In this document: positions 37,292 through 46,267 of the stretch, piece by piece
Position numbering within the stretch: position 1 is the stretch's first letter
Layout: each line of letters begins with the position of its first letter
Origin: Ciceribacter sichuanensis
Lineage (GTDB): Bacteria > Pseudomonadota > Alphaproteobacteria > Rhizobiales > Rhizobiaceae
Reading direction: 5' to 3'
NCBI RefSeq assembly: GCF_024055605.1
Contig: NZ_JAMXLX010000002.1
Span: 682,001 to 746,000, forward strand
Length of the DNA: 64,000 bases
Notes under the pieces: generated by a model
The model's database searches: none
What the model was told of the DNA's origin: nothing
The model's input: only the letters and a program-made list of their open reading frames with translations
Program-made: the position numbers and the translations under genes

Positions 37292-38218
37292 CTATTCGTC
37301 TGCTACTAGTTCGACGACTTCAGCAATGTCGTGCAATGGCCCCAGATCGACCAAAAACGGCTTGAGCTCTCTTTCCTCTTGGAACTGCCAAATGAACCGA
37401 TATTCGTTCTGGTACAGGTATTTTATGTTCTTGCTGAATGCGGGCATGAGCTGGTCGCGCCGGGTCGTATACGGGTCGTAATACTGGATTGGACCGTGCC
37501 CGATCACGGCGTCTGGCAACTGTTCTGCCATGGCTCGGGCAAAACGATCCTCAAATGCCGCTTTGTCTTTCACCACAAGTGCGGCATTTGCCTCAAACTC
37601 GCTGAACAGCCGCGCATCGTAGCCAAGGCCACAGCACCAGACATAGAAGTTTGGGACGTTCATGTAACGGAACAGTTCGCCCCAATGTGGCTTGACCTCG
37701 ACCTCGTTGCCATGATCATCAAGACCGATGAGGCGCATCATCAACCGCTCGTTGGGGCTTCTGACATGATGCTGGAGTTCATCGTCTAGCTGCGCCGCAT
37801 TAAGCGACGGGTCGTTATACTTAGCCGCAGGCTGGATAAAGAGCTTCCCGGTTAGTGCTAGGAGAATATGTTCCTTCTTCCCGAACTTGGCGTAACAGTC
37901 TGGTCCAAACGCAATCGGATGAACCGTTCGACGCCGTATATACCTGGCCGAAGCCTCAAGCCGCACAGCGGCCTCATCAAAGGCCAGTTCGCCCGACTTT
38001 GACCGCTCCATCTGTTCGCGAAGCACATGAGTATATAACTCAAGCATTCCGCGCCGATGGTCGAGGCTGCGGGGCTGGGTAACTTCTCCATCACGGCCAG
38101 TTGACCAGAGATTGTTCCCAATGGCTTCTAGCCGCTGCTGGAGGGCTTCGTCTGTCGCTTCGCGCAGATAGCGGGACTGCATGTATTGGTCGCACACAGC
38201 CTTAACATCGATCATCAT
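37292..38218 (-). CDS. Hypothetical protein, island cargo
   Basis: A 308-residue soluble protein of unrecognised family. Notable segments are GKLFIQPAAKYNDPSLNAAQ, NVPNFYVWCCGLGYDARLFS, FEANAALVVKDKAAFEDRFA and KNIKYLYQNEYRFIWQF. The order (house-keeping of a short loop, a WC..GYD strand, then an ExRF strand) faintly recalls DUF2971-like proteins found in defence islands, but I do not claim membership. It has no close same-strand neighbour. Confidence 0.65.
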   Translation of the reverse strand: MMIDVKAVCDQYMQSRYLREATDEALQQRLEAIGNNLWSTGRDGEVTQPRSLDHRRGMLELYTHVLREQMERSKSGELAFDEAAVRLEASARYIRRRTVHPIAFGPDCYAKFGKKEHILLALTGKLFIQPAAKYNDPSLNAAQLDDELQHHVRSPNERLMMRLIGLDDHGNEVEVKPHWGELFRYMNVPNFYVWCCGLGYDARLFSEFEANAALVVKDKAAFEDRFARAMAEQLPDAVIGHGPIQYYDPYTTRRDQLMPAFSKNIKYLYQNEYRFIWQFQEERELKPFLVDLGPLHDIAEVVELVADE

Positions 38219-38576
38219 ATTGCCCCATATAGCCCTGAAACGGAGGTAGCGAGACCTTGAACCACAACATCGTCCGCCGTGCCCCTACAAACAGCCTCAA
38301 ATCGTTCGCCGGGCATATCACGCTCCTTCAGAAACTGCGCTACCTGCGGCGCTTGGTCCGTCGTTAGCCATTGTTCTAGCTCCTACATACTTTTGATTTC
38401 CGCCCTAGCACAATACCCATTCTATGTCGGCGTTCAGGGAGTTCGAAGCTGAAAGCGGTCCGTCCGCATCCAGCCTTGCAATGGCTGCCTCGGCCCCTGA
38501 AAAACTCTTCGCTCGCTCTTTTGGCAAACGGCTGTATCCGGGAAACACGTTCAACGGTTTCGCAAAGGATCACAGT
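38219..38576. other. Spacer with no firm gene
   Basis: 358 bp between divergent genes. A 36-codon frame from TTG 38261 (after a GGAGGTAGCGAGACC sequence) ending at a TAG near 38368 would encode a basic peptide (MNHNIVRRAPTNSLKSF...), but nothing else supports it. The DUF6641 frame also extends upstream to 38424 without a ribosome site. Confidence 0.35.
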
Positions 38577-39023
38577 ATGTCTCACCTCAAGGCTCTCAAG
38601 CTCACTTCCGCCGTTCCGGTACGTGCTGCTGCCGACCCCGTGCAGCGTTCGCGGGAAAAGATGATTGCCGCGCTGGCCGAGCAGAAGCAGATGGCGGAAG
38701 CAAAGATCGCCGGTCAGGCGTTCACGCCGACGCATATCGTCCGCAAAAAGAATGCCGAAGGTGTCCGCGTCGAGGTCGAAGCGTCCAAGCGTGTGCGTCA
38801 GGGTTGGTTCACCGACGGCAACGGAAAGGTGTTTTTCGCCCTGCGTTATGCGGGCAAGACCATCGAATTCGCCAAGGACAAGAACGCTGTCGAGATCGGT
38901 GAGCTTTCGGCGCTGCCGAAGGTCATCGACACGCTGATCGAGGCGGTACGCGCGGGCGAACTCGACGCGCAGTTGACCGCCGCCGCCGTCGAACGCGGCA
39001 ATATGCTGCGTAAGTCCGTATAA
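38577..39023 (+). CDS. DUF6641-family protein
   Basis: A 148-residue protein starting MSHLKALKLTSAVPVR with AAAGGAT upstream. The layout (LKxLKL start, long helix REKMIAALAEQKQMAEAKIA, basic strand VRQGWFTDGNGKVFFALRYA, then KTIEFAKDKNAVEIGELSAL) matches the DUF6641 family, which is frequent on proteobacterial mobile elements. Function is unknown; the arrangement beside other element-maintenance genes suggests a role in the element's biology. Confidence 0.75.
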   Translation: MSHLKALKLTSAVPVRAAADPVQRSREKMIAALAEQKQMAEAKIAGQAFTPTHIVRKKNAEGVRVEVEASKRVRQGWFTDGNGKVFFALRYAGKTIEFAKDKNAVEIGELSALPKVIDTLIEAVRAGELDAQLTAAAVERGNMLRKSV

Positions 39024-39051
39024 ACAGCGCAGTTTTTACCGGGCGAGCATC

Positions 39052-39087
39052 CGAAGGGCATGGGATCATTTGATCCCATGCCCTTCG
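39052..39087. terminator. Long perfect hairpin after the DUF6641 gene
   Basis: 17-bp arms (CGAAGGGCATGGGATCA and its complement) with a TT spacer, 28 bases after the stop. There is no T-tract directly after it, so it may terminate weakly, protect the mRNA 3' end, or be a protein-binding site. Confidence 0.6.
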
Positions 39088-39337
39088 TGCGTTCCAGCGG
39101 TGCCGGAACATCATCAAGGAGCGTCACGGACACGCGTTCGGTGCGGGGGGCTGTGCAACACTGTTTTCGGGCTGGGCCGCATTCCTTGATGCTTCTGTGC
39201 TTCTGCACGATGCGCGTTGCCCGTCGGACGTGCCCCCCGAAAGCACGCGCACTTCCGCCATTTGTTCGGTCGTGTCTTTGAACTCGCCCTTTGCGCCATC
39301 TGGAATTTTGTTTCCGCCGAAACCGAGCGGAGACTTG

Positions 39338-40099
39338 ATGCAAGACCATTCACCCGGCGATCACGCCGACAAACTTACGCAGGCGCAAATTGACCTGGCC
39401 ATGCTGTTCATGACCGACCTACATGTGGGGTCCGAACGCCTCTACAAGATCAAACGCAAAGGCACATCGCTGAGCTTGCGCTACGCAATCGACGGAGAAA
39501 TGCACCAGCGCAGCTATCTGTCGGCGTTGTCGTGGCGGGCGATTTTGCTGTTTGCGCTGACCGAGGGCAAAACTGCCACCGTCCACGAAATGGACGAGCC
39601 GGGACGATACCGGCAGATGTTCCCGAAAACCCTGCTGCGCCGCCTTCAATGGCATGCACGACCGAATGCGAATTTCCCTCCGGTCGCAAAGCTGTACGAG
39701 CCCAATGGCAAAGCCGCCATTCTACTGACACGAAGCCGGCTCTGCGGGCATGCCGTCGATGCCCTGCACAATCTCACCAATGGCAGGCCTGTGTTTCAGC
39801 CGCTGTGGATTTCCGACATCATGGCATTGCGTCCGATGCTCGGAATAGAGCTTGTCCGCGACGAGGCTTTCTCAGCCACCATGCCGATTGGCGCGTACAT
39901 GGAAGCTGCCGCGATCAGAGGCCGGATTGTCGAGGAGCCGGAGCTTTCAGCCTTGCCTCTCACCGGCAATGTGTCCCGGCTTGCAACGCAGCCGTCATCG
40001 AAGGCAGTTCGCAGCATCTTCGATCAAGCGTGCCGGGAAAATCCGGCATTGGAGGCGCTGCGGGGACTGACCATCTACGATGATTATTCGTTTGCATGA
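39338..40099 (+). CDS. Hypothetical protein, island backbone
   Basis: A 253-residue soluble protein. The ATG at 39338 (MQDHSPGDHADKLTQ) follows AGCGGAGA; the longer frame to 39197 has no support. Segments include QIDLAMLFMTDLHVGSERLY, SLRYAIDGEMHQRSYLSALS and PGRYRQMFPKTLLRRLQWHA. I do not recognise a domain. It is convergent with the Rep-like gene and ends at the second copy of the palindromic terminator. Confidence 0.65.
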   Translation: MQDHSPGDHADKLTQAQIDLAMLFMTDLHVGSERLYKIKRKGTSLSLRYAIDGEMHQRSYLSALSWRAILLFALTEGKTATVHEMDEPGRYRQMFPKTLLRRLQWHARPNANFPPVAKLYEPNGKAAILLTRSRLCGHAVDALHNLTNGRPVFQPLWISDIMALRPMLGIELVRDEAFSATMPIGAYMEAAAIRGRIVEEPELSALPLTGNVSRLATQPSSKAVRSIFDQACRENPALEALRGLTIYDDYSFA

Positions 40100-40109
40100 A
40101 CGGAGACAA

Positions 40110-40130
40110 GAAGTTCGGTGAACGAACTTT
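40110..40130. terminator. Palindromic bidirectional terminator, copy 2
   Basis: AAGTTCG-GTGAA-CGAACTT with flanking purine/T extensions, between the converging gene ending at 40099 and the Rep-like gene ending at 40133. Same core (AAGTTCG/CGAACTT) as copies at 32611 and 50369. Confidence 0.55.
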
Positions 40131-40132
40131 CG

Positions 40133-41518
40133 TCAGTACGCCGCCCCACCTCGTTGATCACCACTGGCTTGCCTTATATTCGCGATACTACGCAGACGCT
40201 CGGAAAGGCTGATAACGTTTCCGACGCATCTGGATGTCTTGCTTACAGCAATCACACCAGCAGGAATGTCGCCAGCGCCCGGTCGCTGTAAGAGGTTGCT
40301 TTTGCTGGCATCAGTCCAGTTAGCATCCTGTACAATATTATTATACACAAAACGCGTTAAGCCATTCCCCATATCGATGATATCCGCACTACTCCTCGAA
40401 ACAACGCGACTGTCTTCGACAACGAAAATCCCATTCATATCCGACACAACGGAATTTACTTTCATTTCATCAATATGGTTTCGAGTACCAGAACGGTCAG
40501 GCATCGCATCTGTCGATTTCTCACCGTCCTCAATCTCTTCACCAATAGAAATGCTCGAAGACGTGACACGTTGAACACCGCTAGCCGATTTGTCTTTGGC
40601 TTGTCCGATAACAACGCGAAGCGATCGAAAGCCGGATCGCTCCAGACATAGCCAGTCCACATATGCGCGGATATCTTCGGCTGGCCACCAGTTGCGTTCG
40701 GTTGGCTTTGCCTCATCGGCTTGTTCTGCCTCAATGAAGTCCTGAGCATCTAGCCGCTTGTAGTCGCATTCGATGCGGAATTTCAGGCAATAGCGGACGA
40801 TATTCTGAATATTGTCGCCGGCATCGCGATATGCGCGAAATGGCTGGATATCCACCTGATATTTTGCCGTGTGGGTTTCCTTGCGTAAGGCGCTGGCGAT
40901 TTCTTCCGTTGTCAATCCACCCTTGCGGATGATCGCATGTAGGTGTGGGCGCCAGATTGTTTTGTCCGGGGCTTCCATCAGCGGAAAGCCCAGCGCATCC
41001 AAAGCCAATCGTGTGTTGCGGCCACAGGTTTCGAAATCACCAAAGCTCATGCGGTCGATTTCCCACCAGCCCAGCATTTGAAAGCCATTCCATCGGCTAT
41101 CCTTCTTGCGCTGGCGATCTATGAAAGTGCGAAGACGGCGCTTTTCATTCTCCACGAGATCGGTCATGCCGGTGAAGTCGAGTTGCGGCGGAAGCAGGAT
41201 CGTTGCAAAAGCAAGCTCCTCGTTTGCGGCATCGCAAAATATCTTCTTGACCGCCTTTCCCGTTTGAACACCACGTTCCCGCAGATGGCAACGCGGACAA
41301 AGCGGGACACCGCAATAATCGATGTTGCCGTAGTCATCGACCTCGCCACAGGTTTCCATCCAGCGTCGGGCCAGATGGTTCACGGGAAGCGCCGCCTTTA
41401 CATATTGGCGTTGTGCTTCATTCGCTTTGGTCAACGTTTTGATTTGACGGCGCTCATAACGGGTGAATACACCCTTCGTCATCATATCCGCCCTTAGCTG
41501 TTCAATTCTTGTCTTCAT
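40133..41518 (-). CDS. HUH-type rolling-circle replication initiator-like protein
   Basis: A 461-residue protein. A zinc-binding pair CGVPLCPRCHLR is at residues 69-80, the metal-binding HUH motif is RPHLHAIIRKGG (HLH at 192-194), and a candidate catalytic tyrosine lies in NIVRYCLKFRIEC (Tyr243), the order seen in plasmid Rep and phage initiators that nick the double-strand origin. The C-terminal 170 residues are unstructured-looking. It could replicate the excised element or act in its transfer. It is divergent from the DUF6626 gene with a 96-bp spacer that might hold the origin. Confidence 0.8.
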   Translation of the reverse strand: MKTRIEQLRADMMTKGVFTRYERRQIKTLTKANEAQRQYVKAALPVNHLARRWMETCGEVDDYGNIDYCGVPLCPRCHLRERGVQTGKAVKKIFCDAANEELAFATILLPPQLDFTGMTDLVENEKRRLRTFIDRQRKKDSRWNGFQMLGWWEIDRMSFGDFETCGRNTRLALDALGFPLMEAPDKTIWRPHLHAIIRKGGLTTEEIASALRKETHTAKYQVDIQPFRAYRDAGDNIQNIVRYCLKFRIECDYKRLDAQDFIEAEQADEAKPTERNWWPAEDIRAYVDWLCLERSGFRSLRVVIGQAKDKSASGVQRVTSSSISIGEEIEDGEKSTDAMPDRSGTRNHIDEMKVNSVVSDMNGIFVVEDSRVVSRSSADIIDMGNGLTRFVYNNIVQDANWTDASKSNLLQRPGAGDIPAGVIAVSKTSRCVGNVISLSERLRSIANIRQASGDQRGGAAY

Positions 41519-41614
41519 TGAAAATCCCCTGCTGAAATAACGTGCTATTTATCCAGCACCATTTTAACGCCGTGCCTTCTTGGAAATAAATATTTGTTTC
41601 AAGGAGATAGCAGA

Positions 41615-41890
41615 ATGAAGATCAAAGACATCTACGAGGCATTGCGCGCGGATGGGCTGACCAGTTCGCAGATGGAGTTCTCGCGCATCTGGCTCGGACG
41701 CAGCCCGCGCTACTATTCGCACCTCATCGCCGTCGACCGAGAGCCGGGGCTTGCCACGCTTTGCGGAATTTCATGGCGGCTGAAACGAATGCGGTTGGAC
41801 AACTACCCTGCACTGCTAGATTTCCAGCGACAGCTTACCCGCGAGATTGAGCGGAGAGCGATAACCGATGTTCGCCGACATCGATCTTAA
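41615..41890 (+). CDS. DUF6626-family small protein
   Basis: A 91-residue protein starting MKIKDIYEALRADGLTSSQM with AAGGAGATAG upstream. Its first 60 residues (EFSRIWLGRSPRYYSHLIAV) match the DUF6626 pattern and look like a small helix-turn-helix. Divergent from the Rep-like gene, so it may regulate it. Function is otherwise unknown. Confidence 0.75.
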   Translation: MKIKDIYEALRADGLTSSQMEFSRIWLGRSPRYYSHLIAVDREPGLATLCGISWRLKRMRLDNYPALLDFQRQLTREIERRAITDVRRHRS

Positions 41891-41961
41891 CGTTTGGCCA
41901 ACAGCCGCCCAATACAATCGCCGCGTTTATTATCCGCATCTTTCCGTATCAGGAATTTCCA

Positions 41962-42984
41962 ATGAACGCGCATATCTCATCCGGCAAGGCAACAATCGTT
42001 GCCGCGCTGGCAATCTCCGCAGTCTCCATCGCCTCACCCGCCTATTCCCTCGAGAAAGTCCGCTTCGGCACCGATTGGCTCGCCGAGGCGGATCATGGCG
42101 GCTTTTATCAGGCCGTCGCCGACGGCACCTATGCCAAATACGGCCTCGACGTTGAAATCCAGCAGGGCGGTCCCGGCGCACAGAACCGCGCCCTTCTCCT
42201 AACCGGCACGCTAAACTTTTATCTGGGCACCCAGCAGGAACAGCTTGTCGGCATCGAGCAAGGCATCCCCTTGGTTGATGTCGCCGCGTTCTACCAAAAG
42301 AACGCACAGGTCATTTTGGCCCACCCCGACGGCGGCGTTGAAAAATTCGAAGACCTAGCCAAGCTCGAAACGATCTTCATGACACAGGGCGGATTCGGCG
42401 CTTATTTCGATTGGATGAAGGCCAATTTCGGCGGCTTCCGCGACGAGCAGTACAGGCCCTACACTTTCAGCCCCGCACCGTTTCTCGCCGATAAGAACTC
42501 TGCTCAACAGGGTCTGATTACCGCTGAACCATACGAAATCCAGAAGCAGACCGGCGCGGAACCCAAGATTTTCCTACTCGCTGACAGCGGCTACAAGCCC
42601 TATGCGACCATGATTACCGTCCAGCGAAACCTCATCGACAGCAATCCCGATCTCGTACAGCGGTTCGTCGATGCCTCGATTGAGGGCTGGTACAACTACC
42701 TGTACGGCGACAACGCAGCAGCCAACGCGCTGATCAAAACAACAAACCCCGAGATGACGGATGGCCAAATCGAATATGCCATCGACAAGATGAAGCAATA
42801 CGGGATCGTGGATAGCGGCGATGCGCTCGACAAGGGAATTGGTTGCTTGACCGCCCAACGCTACAAGCAGCTTGCAGACGAACTGGTCAAGGTGAAGCTG
42901 CTCAAAGCCGACACCGATTACACCAAAGCCTTCGACACCCGCTTTTCCTGCAAGGGCGTCGGGTTGTCGTTAAAGAAGTCGTAG
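41962..42984 (+). CDS. NMT1/THI5-like ABC substrate-binding protein, orphan
   Basis: A 340-residue periplasmic binding protein. Signal peptide: ATIVAALAISAVSIASPAYS with cleavage after AYS; mature start LEKVRFGTDWLAEADHGGFY is typical of NMT1/THI5-like domains, and YGLDVEIQQGGPGAQNRALL follows. Relatives bind pyrimidine precursors, nitrate/taurine-type or other small molecules. There is no permease or ATPase gene in the window, so it must work with a chromosomal transporter or is a cargo fragment. Confidence 0.88.
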   Translation: MNAHISSGKATIVAALAISAVSIASPAYSLEKVRFGTDWLAEADHGGFYQAVADGTYAKYGLDVEIQQGGPGAQNRALLLTGTLNFYLGTQQEQLVGIEQGIPLVDVAAFYQKNAQVILAHPDGGVEKFEDLAKLETIFMTQGGFGAYFDWMKANFGGFRDEQYRPYTFSPAPFLADKNSAQQGLITAEPYEIQKQTGAEPKIFLLADSGYKPYATMITVQRNLIDSNPDLVQRFVDASIEGWYNYLYGDNAAANALIKTTNPEMTDGQIEYAIDKMKQYGIVDSGDALDKGIGCLTAQRYKQLADELVKVKLLKADTDYTKAFDTRFSCKGVGLSLKKS

Positions 42985-43006
42985 TCCACCCAGAAACGCG
43001 TTGAAG

Positions 43007-43043
43007 AAATCGGTCGCAAAACTCAGCATTTTGCGACCGATTT
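43007..43043. terminator. Bidirectional terminator between binding protein and Gph-like gene
   Basis: Perfect 15-bp stem AAATCGGTCGCAAAA / TTTTGCGACCGATTT with a 7-base loop. It starts 23 bases after the binding-protein stop and overlaps the last codons of the convergent HAD gene. A-runs and T-runs at its ends suit both directions. Confidence 0.85.
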
Positions 43044-43736
43044 TCGCGAACTGCTGAGAAGTTCGGTGCAGGCGTTCACCAAATCATCGAAGTGATGCAG
43101 TAGGATGTCCGGCGCGAGTTCGACAGCTGGAATTTCGGTGTAGCCGAAGTTGACCAGGATCAACGGTGTCCCAGCAGCCCGCGCGGCTCCGGCGTCGGTG
43201 TCGGCATCGCCAACCATCACAGTGCGAGCGAGATCACCACCCACAGCTTCCACGGCTTCTATAAGGTGGGCGGCGTCAGGCTTGGCTGCCGAGACGGCGT
43301 CAATGCCCACCACACCCTCGAAGAGGGCCGCCATGTCTAGCGTGGTCAATAAGCTATGCGATAGATCGGTGGGCTTATTGGTGCAGACTACCAGCTTGGC
43401 ACCCGCTGCCTTTAGGGTTTTCAGGGCGTCGATTACACCCGGAAACGGCAGGCTCTCATCTGCGACATGAGCACTGTAGTAGCTAATGAAACGACTAAAA
43501 AGGGCGGCGGCACGGGCGGCTGGCTCTTGCTCTCCGGCAATCTCAAGACCCCACTGCAGCAGCCATCGGGCTCCACGACTGATAAAGGGTCGCCCCTCAT
43601 TGTAGGCCAAGGGTTGCAGGCCCTCTAAAATCAGGATTGCGTTCACAGCTCCGATCAGGTCGGGGGCCGACTCGACTAGAGTTCCGTCGAGGTCGAAAGC
43701 GATAGTCGCCCCGTTAAGGACGGTCCGGTCAATCAC
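43023..43736 (-). CDS. Phosphoglycolate-phosphatase-like HAD hydrolase
   Basis: A 237-residue HAD phosphatase. Motif I FDLDGTLVESAPDL (nucleophile Asp17 region), cap domain, motif II VVCTNKPTD, motif III Lys in AAKPDA, motif IV VMVGDADTDAGAARAAG. It resembles Gph, which dephosphorylates 2-phosphoglycolate, and is probably a paralogue of a chromosomal gene. The last codons lie in the terminator stem. Confidence 0.88.
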   Translation of the reverse strand: MIDRTVLNGATIAFDLDGTLVESAPDLIGAVNAILILEGLQPLAYNEGRPFISRGARWLLQWGLEIAGEQEPAARAAALFSRFISYYSAHVADESLPFPGVIDALKTLKAAGAKLVVCTNKPTDLSHSLLTTLDMAALFEGVVGIDAVSAAKPDAAHLIEAVEAVGGDLARTVMVGDADTDAGAARAAGTPLILVNFGYTEIPAVELAPDILLHHFDDLVNACTELLSSSRKSVAKC

Positions 43737-43849
43737 AGTGCATGGTTCCTTTGTTGGGCCAACGAAATCAACAAGAATATATGCACATTGGCTTAGCGCT
43801 CGTGAGTACCTGTCGCAAAACTCCCACAGACTGTCCTAAAACCCGCATT

Positions 43850-44458
43850 CTAAGCGGGATCTGTATCTTGCCCGGCGGCCAACAGCGAGCCGGTTCCCAA
43901 AACCGCGATGCCGCTTATCTGATTGGTATCGAGAGCCCGCGCTATCAGATAGCGCCGCAGACCAAACATCCCTACCATCGGGACCGCAACGGCAAGTAGG
44001 TCGCCGCCCGTGTAGGTAAAAGCCCAAAAGATGGTCGCTGCCGATACCGCGAGCAGTAGTCCCGAATACATCCAACGGCTCCTCTTGGGCAGGCCGTCCG
44101 TTCCGATAAAACCACGTTGAGAAAAAACGATCAGCGCGCACCCGACCACGAAGACAGTGACCAGCACTCCGCGATATGAATGGGTAACGAGGACGTCACT
44201 GAATTCGAGTGCGCCTGCATAGAACGCGGCCATGATCAAAGGCGTGATGATCACCAGATGAACATTTATTCCCAACATGATCGGATTGAATTGAATTCTA
44301 AAATAGCGAAATGCAACAAGCAGCGTTGTCGCCAGAGCCGCTCCGATCCAACCTGACAGTTGCATATCCACGTTGCTACGCCAAAGCGCAAGGAAAACTA
44401 TCGAGGGCGTGGCTTCCAGAATATCCGTCAACCACTCGCGTTGCAGCGATTGTTTCAT
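43850..44458 (-). CDS. Multi-pass membrane protein of unknown function
   Basis: A 202-residue inner-membrane protein with about six hydrophobic helices (SIVFLALWRSNVDMQLSG; IGAALATTLLVAFRY; VHLVIITPLIMAAFYAGA; GVLVTVFVVGCALIVFS; YSGLLLAVSAATIFWAF; LLAVAVPMVGMFGL). It has no charged catalytic motif I can recognise. It lies 113 bp upstream of the HAD gene on the same strand and could share its transcript. Confidence 0.7.
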   Translation of the reverse strand: MKQSLQREWLTDILEATPSIVFLALWRSNVDMQLSGWIGAALATTLLVAFRYFRIQFNPIMLGINVHLVIITPLIMAAFYAGALEFSDVLVTHSYRGVLVTVFVVGCALIVFSQRGFIGTDGLPKRSRWMYSGLLLAVSAATIFWAFTYTGGDLLAVAVPMVGMFGLRRYLIARALDTNQISGIAVLGTGSLLAAGQDTDPA

Positions 44459-44581
44459 TGCCCGAAGTCCCCCGTAATTAAAGTGTGATCTTCACTCTAT
44501 AGTTCTGAATGGCATCATTTTCTACCGTGAGTAAACACGACTTGCGATTCCTCATGATGTCGCGGTGTGGTAGAATTTTCC

Positions 44582-46024
44582 ATGGCACATCTTTCAGGAA
44601 CAGATCGCGCGCAATTGCTGCTTCTGCCGGAAGCGGTGGACGACTACGTCGGCCCGGACAACCCGGTGCGCTTCATCGAGGCTTTCGTCGACGGCCTCGA
44701 TCTTGCTGCCTCAGGCTTTGTGCGGGTGGCGGCGAAGGAGACCGGCCGTCCGGGCTATGATCCGGCCGATCTTCTGAAGCTCTACGTTTATGGTTATCTC
44801 AACCGGGTGCGATCCAGCCGGCGGCTGGAGGCAGAAGCCCATCGCAATATCGAGGTGATCTGGCTGCTGCGACACCTGAAGCCGGACTTCCGCACCATCG
44901 CCGATTTCCGCCGCGTGAACCGTGCTGCCTTCAAACAGGTATTCCGCGAGTTCGTCATCCTGTGCCGGCAACTCGATCTGTTCGGACGCGAACTGCTGGC
45001 GGTCGATGGCACGCGCATCAAGGCGGTGAACAACAAGGATCGCAACTTCACACGGGGTGTGCTGACGAAGTTCATCAACGAAGCCGACGAGAAACTGGCC
45101 GACTACATGAAGCGGCTCGATGAAGGCGATGCGCAAGAGGAAAAAGCCAGCAACAATGGCAGTTGCGGTCGCAGCGATGGCAAACTCGCGGAAAAGATCG
45201 CGGCGGTCCAAGGCAAGCGGGATCGCCACAAGGCGCTGCTGGATGAGTTGGATCGCACTGGCGAGGACCAGATCTCGCTGACCGATCCGGATGCCCGCGC
45301 CATGGCGCGCATGACGAAGGTCGGCGTCGGCTACAACATCCAGCTCGCCGTTGATGTGAAGCACAAGCTGATCGCCGAGCAGGAAGTCTGCAACCAGGTA
45401 CTCGACATGGGGCTGCTGGCGCCAACGATCGAGGCAGCGATGGACACGCTCGGTGTCGATAGGATCGAGGCTGTGGCGGACCGGGGCTACTTCAAGATCG
45501 AGGACATAGAAGCCTGCGAGAAAGCCGACATCACCGCTTATGTTCCCAAACCGATCCGTGGTCCGGCCGTGGCCGAGGGGTTCTTCTCCAAGGAAGAATT
45601 CCGCTACGAACCGGACAAGGACATTTACCTTTGCCCCGCAGGCCAGGTGCTCTCGCCCCGTCACTTTGGCAAGTCACGCGACAATGTGAAGATCGACTAT
45701 GTCAACCGCGACGCCTGCAAGGCGTGCCATCTGCGCGAGCGCTGCACCAAAAGCTTCCGCCGCGTGTCGCGCCTTGAGAACGAGGCGGTGCTCGACCGCA
45801 TGGCAGCGCGTCTCGCCGCCCAGCCCGACGTTCTGGACCAAAGGCGCGAAAGCGTCGAGCACCCGTTCGGCACCATAAAACAGTGGATGTATCAGGGAGC
45901 GTTCCTGATGCGCAGGCTGGAAAACGTGCGAGGGGAGTTCAGCCTGACGGCACTGGCCTACAACATCAAAAGAGCCATCACTCTTGTCGGCGTTGCGGGC
46001 CTGATCGCCGCTGTCAGGGTGTGA
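44582..46024 (+). CDS. IS1182-family transposase
   Basis: A 480-residue DDE transposase, apparently intact. N-terminal conserved block VDDYVGPDNPVRFIEAFVDG and PADLLKLYVYGYLNRVRSSR; first catalytic Asp in ELLAVDGTRIKAVNNKDRNF; second in IEAVADRGYFKIEDIEACEK; Cys-rich insert DACKACHLRERCTKSF; Glu near ESVEHPFGTIKQWMYQGAFL. ATG 44582 starts the conserved part. I could not delimit convincing terminal inverted repeats; the insertion probably spans roughly 44.5-46.05 kb. Confidence 0.92.
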   Translation: MAHLSGTDRAQLLLLPEAVDDYVGPDNPVRFIEAFVDGLDLAASGFVRVAAKETGRPGYDPADLLKLYVYGYLNRVRSSRRLEAEAHRNIEVIWLLRHLKPDFRTIADFRRVNRAAFKQVFREFVILCRQLDLFGRELLAVDGTRIKAVNNKDRNFTRGVLTKFINEADEKLADYMKRLDEGDAQEEKASNNGSCGRSDGKLAEKIAAVQGKRDRHKALLDELDRTGEDQISLTDPDARAMARMTKVGVGYNIQLAVDVKHKLIAEQEVCNQVLDMGLLAPTIEAAMDTLGVDRIEAVADRGYFKIEDIEACEKADITAYVPKPIRGPAVAEGFFSKEEFRYEPDKDIYLCPAGQVLSPRHFGKSRDNVKIDYVNRDACKACHLRERCTKSFRRVSRLENEAVLDRMAARLAAQPDVLDQRRESVEHPFGTIKQWMYQGAFLMRRLENVRGEFSLTALAYNIKRAITLVGVAGLIAAVRV

Positions 46025-46267
46025 AAGGCCGCTCTACGCACTTTCTGAACCAAAATAGCGCATCCAAACGCTCCGCAACGCCTTCTCAGGGCTATTGGGC
46101 ATCGAAATCCGGAAAATCTCGCCACCCACAGAGTTCCAGCACTGAGCAGCGCATGCAATCATTCCTCCAAAGAGTTTTTGGACGCTCTGCCCAAGTTTTG
46201 TTTCGGTTTTGCGCCTGATATTTGCGACCCTGCGAAATTTGGGCGTTTTGCAGAGCCGTGTAGTCGA

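Noticed and set aside
44510..46060. Terminal inverted repeats of the IS1182-type element
   Set aside because: I compared both flanks of the transposase gene and found no convincing matched ends, so no boundaries are claimed.
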